Assembly: GCF_900188445.1 (NCBI RefSeq) | Contig: NZ_FZOR01000041.1 | Location: 18,683-82,682 of the forward strand | DNA: 64,000 nucleotides | Origin: Actinomadura meyerae | GTDB taxonomy: Bacteria > Actinomycetota > Actinomycetes > Streptosporangiales > Streptosporangiaceae | Direction of reading: 5' to 3' | Shown here: piece after piece, positions 16,501-23,266 of the stretch | How positions within the stretch are numbered: the first letter of the stretch is position 1 | Layout of the letters: each line of letters opens with the position of its first letter | The notes under the pieces: generated by a model | Told to the model about the DNA's origin: nothing | What the model saw: only the letters and a program-made list of their open reading frames with translations | Database searches by the model: none | Position numbers and translations under genes: made by a program

Positions 16501-17793
16501 GAGGCCGCTCAGCGTCCGGGCCTCCCCCGGTTCGAGCAGCTCCCACGCCTCCCCGGCGTGCTCGGCGATCCGGTCGAGGTCGTCGTCGGTCGCCGCGCCG
16601 TCGGCCCGCTTCGTGTACGCGTAGGCGAGGAGGCCGGCGAGGGGCCCGCGGGCATCGTCGCGCGCCGCCGCGAGCGCGGCCCCGTAGTGCTCGATCGCCG
16701 CCGTGAAGCCCGCGCGGCGGCCGTCCGGGGACGGGTCGCGGTCGGCGCCGGCGAAATGCAGGTCGCCGAGCATCTCGCGGGCGTGCGCGGCCGTCGCCTC
16801 CCCGGCGCCGTCCAGCAGTTGCTCGTAGCGGGCGATGGCGGCGAGCCGGTCGTCCTCCGCGCCCCTCGCCTCGAAGCGCCCCCGCAGCGCGTCGGCGAGG
16901 TAGCCGATCGTCCCGGGACGCGCTCCGGGGGCGCCGGCGACGCGGCCGAGCAGCTCCACCGCCCGCTCGGCGTCGCCGTCGCCGGGTTCGGGCGCGTCCG
17001 GCCAGGGATCGGTGCGGCGGTCCCAGTGCAGCTCTCCCAGGCGTCCCGTGACGCTCGACAGCGTCGCCTCGTCGGCGTGCCCGCCGGACTCCATGGCGGC
17101 CCGTAGCCGGGTCAGCAGGTCGATCGCAGCGTCGCGGTCCGCTCGGGCCAGGGCGATCTGGCCGTCGTCGGGGGCGTCGCCGGCGTCGAAGGCGTCGGCG
17201 AAGGCGAAGTAGCGGTGGTCGAAGCGGAGGGCCAGCGCCATGCCGTGCAGGTAGTCCAGCCACTGCCGCAGCGCGTCGCCGCCCGGGGAGTCGCCCGCCA
17301 TGCGCCGGGCGCGTACGCAGTGGTCGATGGCCGCGTCCAGCTCGGCGCGCGGGACGTCCTCGTCACCGGCCATCCGTTCCTCGTACCTGTCGAGGAGCAG
17401 GGCGGCCAGGTCGGCGAGCGGTTCGCCGTCGTCCGGGTCCCCCGGGACCGACCGCAGCCAGGCGCGGAGGTGCTCGATCGCGGCGTCGCGGTCGGCCGCG
17501 GCACCGCCGAGGCGGTACCGCTCGGCCCGCGCCTGCCCGGCGAAGGAGAGCGCGTCGGCGTGGCCCTCGTCGCCGGCGTCGAGGGCGCGGACGGCCCACT
17601 CGGTGCAGTCGATGACCTCGTCGAGGTCGGCGGCGGCCTCGGCCCGCTCCTCCGGCTCCGCGGACTCGTACCGTTCGGCCAGCGCGGTCGCCAGTTCCAG
17701 CCGCAGCGCCGCCTCGGCCCGGGGCCCGCCGGGCACCACGACGAGCCGGGTCCGCAGCCAGTTGACGTAGTCGTGCAGGTCCGCCCGCGTCAT
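13573..17793 (-). CDS. TPR-CHAT caspase-like protease
   Basis: 1,406 residues. The start at 17793 has GAGG upstream; an earlier ATG at 17835 would overlap the upstream gene. The first ~1,050 residues are helical, TPR-like repeats. The C-terminal ~300 residues are a CHAT domain: RLVLVPVGRLSVVPWHA, then HLACHAFAG with the catalytic histidine H1249, and TAAACVSDLA with the nucleophile C1295, followed by GPVTAVGSRWKIPD. Both members of the Cys-His dyad are present, so it may be an active protease. CHAT proteins are known effectors in STAND- and AAA-linked conflict systems and in gRAMP/Craspase. Here it is the last gene of an eight-gene operon with kinase, FHA and AAA+ genes, which suggests it is the effector of that system. 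Confidence 0.85.
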   Translation of the reverse strand: MTRADLHDYVNWLRTRLVVVPGGPRAEAALRLELATALAERYESAEPEERAEAAADLDEVIDCTEWAVRALDAGDEGHADALSFAGQARAERYRLGGAAADRDAAIEHLRAWLRSVPGDPDDGEPLADLAALLLDRYEERMAGDEDVPRAELDAAIDHCVRARRMAGDSPGGDALRQWLDYLHGMALALRFDHRYFAFADAFDAGDAPDDGQIALARADRDAAIDLLTRLRAAMESGGHADEATLSSVTGRLGELHWDRRTDPWPDAPEPGDGDAERAVELLGRVAGAPGARPGTIGYLADALRGRFEARGAEDDRLAAIARYEQLLDGAGEATAAHAREMLGDLHFAGADRDPSPDGRRAGFTAAIEHYGAALAAARDDARGPLAGLLAYAYTKRADGAATDDDLDRIAEHAGEAWELLEPGEARTLSGLMLGIALHDRLPRSRRGRAADLADIERAAAVLIEVEPDWRDDPDACSTVAALIGVLLTARGQATSNAADLRAAGPWLTRALETLPIGTPPGDVLIRNVAIGLMTRSAYDMSSADTATAIGLLRAALDDPGSERREWTRAALGIMLCQNDAGLAEGIGHLTAAYRELPPDDRDRVTVAESLAGALTRRYNESRDLEDLRAAEHYREIVAEYFRRSGADEDHFSPDSPALLRAGRAGVDIVRGAFGDGAELVGRGVAEMRAALDSLPESHPHRARMRTELGTGMIVHGLTGRGGGAAALLEAADHLSAGLAEQPPGHPARPYTLVRAASGHLLIAMGTQDRTAAKEAMRIADLGLDEGTGDANALLRLAIFAAAARYALGGLTRDPGWYAEAASRLEGLLADPGVRPNPDIEAGMRMLLAMTRREEGRHDAAREAGLAALRAHGKAVLLQTGTGQALTRARAVYSQAEQIVDWHVRDGDLGGAVTALELGRGLVLHAATSAADVPSLLADAGHGPLAAEWRAAPDAYGTRPWERGQDLTELLTAQGALAVPSELGRRALAALAGGSAETRLLNPPSTADIARALAATGADAMVYLLPPVPGRAGTGIVVTADGRLLPLSMPLLMDEYSGILDEYIDASNAVQSMTPEELADRDAIASNRWRRVLDALCDWAHTAVMRPLLRLCADQWPGREPRLVLVPVGRLSVVPWHAARRRPREEGPPRYACADAVFSYAVSGRQLVDVAQRPVRPVGDDPLIVSDTSGTLYYAPIECKEIRRHFFPGARLLGDEDLTGRSGDGTPDEVLEGFPAPGRPGASDVHLACHAFAGDEPTAAFFHLAGGQPLTIERILRTAHGRDPAAPGGRVTAAACVSDLAVGDYDEALTLSTAILAAGPVTAVGSRWKIPDRAASLLMFVYYRHLHRGLSPRDALRAAQLWMLDPSREAPEGMADQLLLAMEEDEGDPDGPLYDVYSWAAYTHQGR

Positions 17794-17809
17794 GGCCTCA
17801 CCTCTGACG

Positions 17810-18886
17810 TCATGGGGTCGCCTCCGAGTCGCCATCGCCCTGCGGCGGCGCGCTCTCCTGGCAGGGGGCGGCGGTTTCCGGCGCAGGCCATGACAGCGGG
17901 ACCGCCGGATCGTCCGCCCAGCCGCCGAGGTACTCCGACAGCACCCGGCCCGCCGCGACGTCCCCCGTGGTGGACGTGGGCTGAGCGAACCCGACCGCGG
18001 TGTAGATCCGATCGCGGTAGCAGGTCACGAGCGCTTCGATGAGGTCGCAGTAGTTCTCCACCGCCTCCCGGACGCCCCGCATCAGCAAGGCGGTCACCAG
18101 TGCGACGCCCAGCACCCAGCCCACGGCGTACCGGGACGGGCCGAAGGTGGGCGTCCACAGGACGGCGGCCAGCGTCCACACCAGGTTCTGGCCGCGCAGC
18201 GTGACACGCCGCGACTCCTGGGCGAGCCGCGCCCGCGCGTCCGGCGGCAGCACCATCAGCAGGTGCTCCCAGCAGACGGTCAGGTTGAGGCCGTGCCGCC
18301 GCTGCACCCGTTCCACCATCGCCGCGAGCGCGCAGCCGATGCGGGTGGGCGCCATCAGCGTGTCGGCCGCCGGGTACCGGTACAGCTCGCCGATCGCGTC
18401 CCGTTCGATCCGGCCGCGCAGCGCGTCCCGGGCCATCTCCCGCTCCGCGGCGATCAGGTCGTCGGGCAGGGCGGCCCGCTCGGGGCCGGGGGCCTGCGCC
18501 GCCCGGCGGCGGCGCGCGATCTGGCGGCGCAGCAGCCACTCCCACAGCGGCCAGGCGGTCAGCCCGCCCGGCCGGGGCACGTCCCCCGCGATCACGTGGA
18601 CGATCCGGGGCGTGGCCGCCGCGACCAGCAGCGCCGACCCGATCACCAGCGACCCCGCCAGGACGACCAGCGCCGCGTAGCCGACCGCGCCCGCCCCGTC
18701 CAGCCGGCACCAGGCGTGGCCCAGCGGGTCCTCCGGCCCGGCGGCCCGGCACGCGGTGGCGGTGCCGCCGCCGCTGACGAGCCGGGCGCTCAGGCCGATG
18801 GCCCAGAACGTCAGCGCCGCCGCCGCGACGTGCCCGGTCCACCGCTTCGTCCAGGGCCCGGCGAGCGACTCAAGAAGCTTGTCCAC
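17810..18886 (-). CDS. Membrane protein of the CHAT operon
   Basis: 358 residues from a GTG start that overlaps the end of the upstream zinc-knuckle gene by 17 bp. Two hydrophobic helices occur near the N-terminus (TGHVAAAALTFWAIGLSARL and VGYAALVVLAGSLVIGSALL), with two more near residues 215-255 (VTLRGQNLVWTLAAVLW; YAVGWVLGVALVTALLM). Between them is a basic region, WEWLLRRQIARRRRAAQ. The tail carries ENYCDLIEALVTCYRDRIYTAVG. No known domain is recognised. Its position, sandwiched between the zinc-knuckle gene and the TPR-CHAT gene, suggests a membrane anchor or receptor for the CHAT protein; that is inference. Confidence 0.7.
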   Translation of the reverse strand: MDKLLESLAGPWTKRWTGHVAAAALTFWAIGLSARLVSGGGTATACRAAGPEDPLGHAWCRLDGAGAVGYAALVVLAGSLVIGSALLVAAATPRIVHVIAGDVPRPGGLTAWPLWEWLLRRQIARRRRAAQAPGPERAALPDDLIAAEREMARDALRGRIERDAIGELYRYPAADTLMAPTRIGCALAAMVERVQRRHGLNLTVCWEHLLMVLPPDARARLAQESRRVTLRGQNLVWTLAAVLWTPTFGPSRYAVGWVLGVALVTALLMRGVREAVENYCDLIEALVTCYRDRIYTAVGFAQPTSTTGDVAAGRVLSEYLGGWADDPAVPLSWPAPETAAPCQESAPPQGDGDSEATP

Positions 18887-19145
18887 CCGCCCCTCCCGCG
18901 GGCGTCTGGGCGGCGGGAGGCGTCCGCGTCAGCACCTTGCCGTGCTCACCGCACCGGCCGCTGCCCAGCGACCCGTCGGGACGGGCGCGCTCCCTGGTCG
19001 GGCAGCCGGGCTCCGGGCAGTAGAAGTACGTCCCGGACCAGCCCGACCCGGCGCCCGGAGGCAGGATGTCACCCGAGCGGGTGCCGCTTCCGGGACGCCG
19101 CTTCTCCTCCGCGCTCCGGTCCTGCTCAACGCCTTCGTCGGTCAT
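18870..19145 (-). CDS. 91-residue zinc-knuckle protein
   Basis: The ATG at 19145 follows a GGGGGAA ribosome site. The 91-residue product is charged and flexible at both ends with one compact motif in the middle: CPEPGCPT, then about 16 residues, then CGEHGKVL. The C-C-C-H spacing suggests a single zinc site. The same pattern (CP..x.GCPT...C..H.xKV) opens the FHA protein three genes upstream, so the two are probably related zinc knuckles. It lies 31 bp downstream of the kinase gene and overlaps the next gene by 17 bp. No function is known. Confidence 0.7.
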   Translation of the reverse strand: MTDEGVEQDRSAEEKRRPGSGTRSGDILPPGAGSGWSGTYFYCPEPGCPTRERARPDGSLGSGRCGEHGKVLTRTPPAAQTPAGGAGGQAS

Positions 19146-19176
19146 CCGTTCCCCCGTTTCCGAGCCGCCGGTGCGG

Positions 19177-22101
19177 TCACCGGTCGTCGACGACGAGATA
19201 GCCGAGCACCGCGACGGGCAGGAACAGCAGCAGGGCCGTCCAGAACGTGCCCGCGCCGCCGATCCCGGCCAGCCAGCGGGAGAGCCCCTCGCTGATCGGA
19301 TTGATGAAGATGTGCAGCAGCCCGCCGAGCACTGAGTCGGCCTCGGGGCTCTCGCCCGCGAGCCAGTCGCGGAGGGCGGTGACGCCGCGATCGAACAGGT
19401 CCGGCCAGATCGCGATGACGAGCATGGCGGCGAGGCCCGCATGGAAGACGTCCCGCGCCCGGTCGCGCCGCGCCCGCCGGCGCCGCGCCCCCCAGCCCGC
19501 GACCACCGCCAGCGGAACGAGGATCGGCAGGTGCGCCACCGACACGTCCGCCGCCGCCCGTCCCGCGCCGGAGGTGTCGGCGAGCGGCACCTCGTGCGCG
19601 TAGACGGTGCGGATGATGACGCACGTCCAGAGCAGCGCCGTACAGGACGCGAACACGACGGCCCCGGTTCCGACCGGCCGCTGCACCAGGGCGCGGGCGC
19701 GGACGAGCGGCTCGTAGCGCCCGCGGGCGCGGACGCCGCGCCGCATGGCGGCGCGCGCCCCGGTGCCGAGGAGGGCGGCGCAGATCAGCCCCAGCACCGC
19801 CACCGGCCCGATCCAGCGGCCGGGCACGGCGCCGAAGTCGGAGAGCAGGCCGGCCGCGAAGTCCGGCACCGGCAGCGCGTGGCTCACCGGCATCCAGCGC
19901 GGCAGGCACGCGGCGGTGAAGACGAGGACGCCGGTCACCGCGAGGAGCGGCGCATGGCGGCGCCACAGCGCGGCGATCAGGAGGGACAGCAGGAGGAGAG
20001 CCGGCAGCACCGCGACCGTGGCGTCCGCGCCCGCCCTGCCCAGTAAGGCGCCCGTCTGGGTGAGCTCCTCGGTCGGCTCCATCGTGATGTCGTCCCGGAA
20101 GGCCCTGCCCAGGACCGTCGCCGACCAGGTGCAGGCCATGAGCATGAGCAGTGCCGCCAGCGCGCCGAGCAGGCCGTAGCCCACCGCCTCGGCGGGCTCG
20201 GTCCCGATCCGCACCTTGTGCGCGGCCCTGCGGGCGATGTGCCCTTGGGCGGCCCGTTCGCGCAGCGCCTCGACCGTCGCGGCCAGGGCGCGTCCCTCCA
20301 GGCTCGCCGGATCCGCTCCGGCCGCTCGGGTCCTGAGGGCTCGCCACCACGCGGGCCCGCCGATCAGCCTGCCGCCGGTGAGCCGCAGGACGGTTCGCTG
20401 AGCGGTGCCGTCCCTCGTGACCGGGTGCGCGGACTCGCCCGCGCCCAGCGTGAGGGCGATCGCCGTCATGTAGGCGTTCGCACGCTCGCGCCCGTTCAGC
20501 GGGTCCCAGGTCATCGGGCTCTCGCCGGGCCCGGCCCGGACCTCGGCGCGCAGGGACGCGACACGGTCCTCGACCAGCCGCATGATCACCGGCACGTCGT
20601 CGGCGACCCGCAGCAGGACGGCGCACCGGTCCTTGGGACGCCCCTGGTGGTCGCACCCGGCGTGCCCGCACGGCCGCCGCGCCGCGATGCGCAGCGCGTC
20701 CGAACCGAACAGCCGGGCGTAGACCGTGTCACCGGTGCCGGCATGCCCGGCCAGGCCCACGTCGTCGAGCCGGATCCCGTGCAGGGTGGGGACCACGTCC
20801 GGCGCGTAGGTGACGACGAAGTCCAGCACCAGCAGCGGGGCGGTGTCCGGGCTCACCGCGCCCAGCGTGCGGAGGTCGACGAGCGGGTTCCCGACGTCCT
20901 CCAGCAGCCATTTGGCGAAGTCGTTCCCCCGCGCGAGGAGCCACCGGGCCGCCTCCTCGGGCTCCCCGGCCATCGCCTCGGCGAGCGCCCGGGGGTTGTC
21001 GTAGGGGGCGCCGTGGAAGGTGATCGGGTTGGTGGCGCGCCGGGTGCCGTGCCCGGGGAGGACGGTCGGCCGGATGACGTCCGGGTCCTCCCCGGCCAGC
21101 CAGGCGCGGACCTGGGCGCCGCCCCAGCGGTCGTCGGGCTGCCGGGTGAACAGGCCCGCGAGCAGGCTGCGCCAGCGCGGGTCGGTGACGCCGTCCAGCG
21201 GCATCTCCACGTCCAGGACGAACGTCTCCCGCACGCCGTGCTCGGTGATGTCGTTGGCGTGGTGCGTCGCGCCGGTCAGCATCAGGTAGACGATCTCGCC
21301 GAGCGACCACCACGGCGACTCGGGCCGGCGCAGCCCGATCACGCCCTCCGGCGCGGTGTAGCCGGGAGCCGCGATGACCTGCCCGTTCATCCCGGTGACG
21401 GTCGCGCGCGCGACGCCGCCGAAGTCGGTCACCACGATCTGCTCGGACCCGTCCGCCGCCCGCCGGAACATCAGGTTGTCCGGCTTGAAGTCGATCGGGA
21501 TCCGGTCGACGGGGTTCCGCCAGTACTCCAGCGCTTCGGCGAGCGCGGCCAGCAGGGCGCGGACGCGGTCGTCCGGCATCGGCCCGCCGGCGCCCTCGGC
21601 GAGGATCACATCCTCCAGGGAGGTGCCGAAGTACTCCATCTCGACCCAGCCGACCGTCCCGTACGGGGTGGTGACCTTGCCGAAGCCGCCCAGGCGCGGG
21701 GCGTGCCGGTCATAGTCGTGCTGCTTGAGGTGGCGGAGCAGGTCGAGGTCGATGGGCCGTTCCGCCCAGTGGACCTTGACGGCGACGGTCTCGCCGTCGG
21801 ACCGGCGCCGCGCCTCCCACACCACGCCCTCCGTGCCGCGTCCGCGCTCCCCGTGCGGCTCGTACTCGGCGAGCAGTTCGGGCGGGAACTGCGCGGCGCC
21901 GCGCAGCGACTCACCCACCTCCGCGGCCCCGTTTCCCTCCCCTTGGACGGCGGTGCGCGGGCTGCCGGTGGTGTCCCCGTGCTGGATCATGGTCGGCGGG
22001 CTGCCCGTCCCGCCTTCCCCCTGGACGGTGGTCTCGGGGCTGCCCTGGCGGACGGTGGGCGGGCTGGCCAGGCGCTCGGGCCCGTCATCGGGCGGGGTCA
22101 T
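19177..22101 (-). CDS. Ser/Thr kinase-like membrane protein with N-terminal SPxT repeats
   Basis: 974 residues. Residues 11-56 are disordered with four copies of a G/A-S-P-x-T motif ending in Q (LASPPTVRQG, GSPETTVQGEG, GSPPTMIQHGD, GSPRTAVQGEG). A kinase domain follows (about 78-340): glycine loop HGERGRGTEGVVWEA, K109 in VAVKV, D204 in IDFKPDN (the HRD histidine-arginine pair is replaced), and DFGGVA with D226. Catalytic residues are thus kept. The middle holds a probable zinc motif (CGHAGCDH...C), and the C-terminal third has about eight membrane helices. The start overlaps the FHA stop (ATGA). I infer that it autophosphorylates the SPxT repeats, creating docking sites for the neighbouring FHA protein. 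Confidence 0.8.
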   Translation of the reverse strand: MTPPDDGPERLASPPTVRQGSPETTVQGEGGTGSPPTMIQHGDTTGSPRTAVQGEGNGAAEVGESLRGAAQFPPELLAEYEPHGERGRGTEGVVWEARRRSDGETVAVKVHWAERPIDLDLLRHLKQHDYDRHAPRLGGFGKVTTPYGTVGWVEMEYFGTSLEDVILAEGAGGPMPDDRVRALLAALAEALEYWRNPVDRIPIDFKPDNLMFRRAADGSEQIVVTDFGGVARATVTGMNGQVIAAPGYTAPEGVIGLRRPESPWWSLGEIVYLMLTGATHHANDITEHGVRETFVLDVEMPLDGVTDPRWRSLLAGLFTRQPDDRWGGAQVRAWLAGEDPDVIRPTVLPGHGTRRATNPITFHGAPYDNPRALAEAMAGEPEEAARWLLARGNDFAKWLLEDVGNPLVDLRTLGAVSPDTAPLLVLDFVVTYAPDVVPTLHGIRLDDVGLAGHAGTGDTVYARLFGSDALRIAARRPCGHAGCDHQGRPKDRCAVLLRVADDVPVIMRLVEDRVASLRAEVRAGPGESPMTWDPLNGRERANAYMTAIALTLGAGESAHPVTRDGTAQRTVLRLTGGRLIGGPAWWRALRTRAAGADPASLEGRALAATVEALRERAAQGHIARRAAHKVRIGTEPAEAVGYGLLGALAALLMLMACTWSATVLGRAFRDDITMEPTEELTQTGALLGRAGADATVAVLPALLLLSLLIAALWRRHAPLLAVTGVLVFTAACLPRWMPVSHALPVPDFAAGLLSDFGAVPGRWIGPVAVLGLICAALLGTGARAAMRRGVRARGRYEPLVRARALVQRPVGTGAVVFASCTALLWTCVIIRTVYAHEVPLADTSGAGRAAADVSVAHLPILVPLAVVAGWGARRRRARRDRARDVFHAGLAAMLVIAIWPDLFDRGVTALRDWLAGESPEADSVLGGLLHIFINPISEGLSRWLAGIGGAGTFWTALLLFLPVAVLGYLVVDDR

Positions 22102-22640
22102 GGCGCGCTCCTGAGTTCGCCGTTCTCATCGATCTCGAACACCGGCACCTCGACGTCCAGACCGAGCCGAAGCGTGTCGCCCGGACGCAGCGGCAGCGGC
22201 GTCACGGCCCGCTTGCCGTTGACGTAGGTGCCGTTGGTGGAACGCTGGTCGGCGACCCAGAGGGTCTCGGCGTCCCAGTACAGCCGCGCGTGGTGGCGGC
22301 TGATCTGCTCGTACTCGGCGAGGCCGTCGACCTTCGCGCAGTCGGGCTCGTCCCGTCCGAGCAGCAGGCCCTCGGGCTTCACCACGAGCAGGTCGCCGAG
22401 CAGGTGCAGCGCGATCACCGGACGGCGGCCGGACGGGGCGGAGGACGCCGCGCCGTCCGGCTGCTGGTACACCGTGCGCGGCGTGCCCGGCGCCGGCCCG
22501 GTATCCGCGCGCGGCTCCTCCGCGGGCGTCTCGACGCGCGCCGGTTCCAGCTTCACCTTGTGGGTGTCGCAGGAGCGCAGCACGGGCGATGTCGGGCAGC
22601 CCTCCGGGTCCTGCGGGCAGCGGAAGATCATGGTCGCCAT
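22098..22640 (-). CDS. FHA-domain protein with N-terminal zinc knuckle
   Basis: 180 residues. The start at 22640 is supported by GAGGGGG 5 nt upstream. Residues 8-27 form a zinc knuckle (C8, C15, C24, H27). A flexible linker (32-72) contains TPRTVYQ (53-59), resembling the SPxT repeats in the adjacent kinase. The FHA domain (about 75-175) has the canonical phosphothreonine-binding residues: G95-R96 in LLLGRDEP, S114-R-H-H in ISRHHARLY, and N136-G in STNGTYVNG. FHA domains bind phosphothreonine, so it is probably the reader for a kinase of this operon. It overlaps the radical-SAM gene by 13 bp and the kinase gene by 4 bp. Confidence 0.88.
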   Translation of the reverse strand: MATMIFRCPQDPEGCPTSPVLRSCDTHKVKLEPARVETPAEEPRADTGPAPGTPRTVYQQPDGAASSAPSGRRPVIALHLLGDLLVVKPEGLLLGRDEPDCAKVDGLAEYEQISRHHARLYWDAETLWVADQRSTNGTYVNGKRAVTPLPLRPGDTLRLGLDVEVPVFEIDENGELRSAP

Positions 22641-23266
22641 GTGACCCCCTCGAACGTGACACCGCGGGCGCGCAGCGCCCGCTCCAGCCTTGCCATCGCG
22701 CCGCGCGCCGGGACGCCCGCGAACCACACGTTCGCGCCGTCGACCGAGAACTGCATCGGCGGGCGTTCCGGTTCGTGGTCCAGGTGGCGGTCGTAGCGGG
22801 CGTGGCCGAGCTCGGTCCGCGGCGTCAGCACCTGGTTGGCCGACCCCCGCCAGATCAGCCGGGTGGGACGGGCCGCGTCGTACCGGCCGGTGATGACGGC
22901 GTCGGCCCGGCGCAGCGGCGCCATGTCCACCTCGTCCGGCTCGTAGCCGGTGTAGACGAGCAGGTCGGCCTCGCGGCCCAGCTCGTCGCGGACGGCGGCG
23001 GCCATCTCCAGCAGCTCCGCCAGCTCGTCCGGCTGGGCCAGGGGCTCTCCCCCGCTGACCGTGAGCCCGTCCATCCCGTGCTCCAGCGCCTCGCGCCACA
23101 TCCGCTCCAGGGTGGGGAGCGCCAGGTCCGAGCCGCCGGACGGGCTCCAGGTGTCGCGGGCCAGGCACCCCGTGCACGCCAGCGGGCAGCCCTGGAACCA
23201 GACGACCATCCGGCGTCCCGGGCCGAGCGCGGTGATGGGGCAGGACACCCGGCTCACGCGGGGCAT
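22628..23266 (-). CDS. Small radical-SAM / 4Fe-4S single-cluster protein (NrdG-like)
   Basis: 212 residues. FQGCPLACTGCLARDTWSP has the CxxxCxxC cluster motif (C27, C31, C34), and SGGEPLAQPDELAELL has the GGEP motif that contacts SAM. Length and order match the NrdG/PflA activase group, which make a radical on a partner protein. No glycyl-radical enzyme gene is in the window, so the target is unknown. The protein lacks a RiPP-recognition domain and any second cluster. The gene overlaps both neighbours (AAA+ upstream by 13 bp, FHA downstream by 13 bp), so its place in the kinase/FHA/CHAT operon is not accidental. It could modify an operon partner or act as a redox sensor. Confidence 0.8.
   Translation of the reverse strand: MPRVSRVSCPITALGPGRRMVVWFQGCPLACTGCLARDTWSPSGGSDLALPTLERMWREALEHGMDGLTVSGGEPLAQPDELAELLEMAAAVRDELGREADLLVYTGYEPDEVDMAPLRRADAVITGRYDAARPTRLIWRGSANQVLTPRTELGHARYDRHLDHEPERPPMQFSVDGANVWFAGVPARGAMARLERALRARGVTFEGVTWRP

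Noticed and set aside
13523..17263. Second minus-strand frame of about 1,240 codons within the CHAT gene
   Set aside because: Arg/Pro/Gly-rich shadow of the TPR-CHAT frame, which has recognisable domains and a ribosome site.
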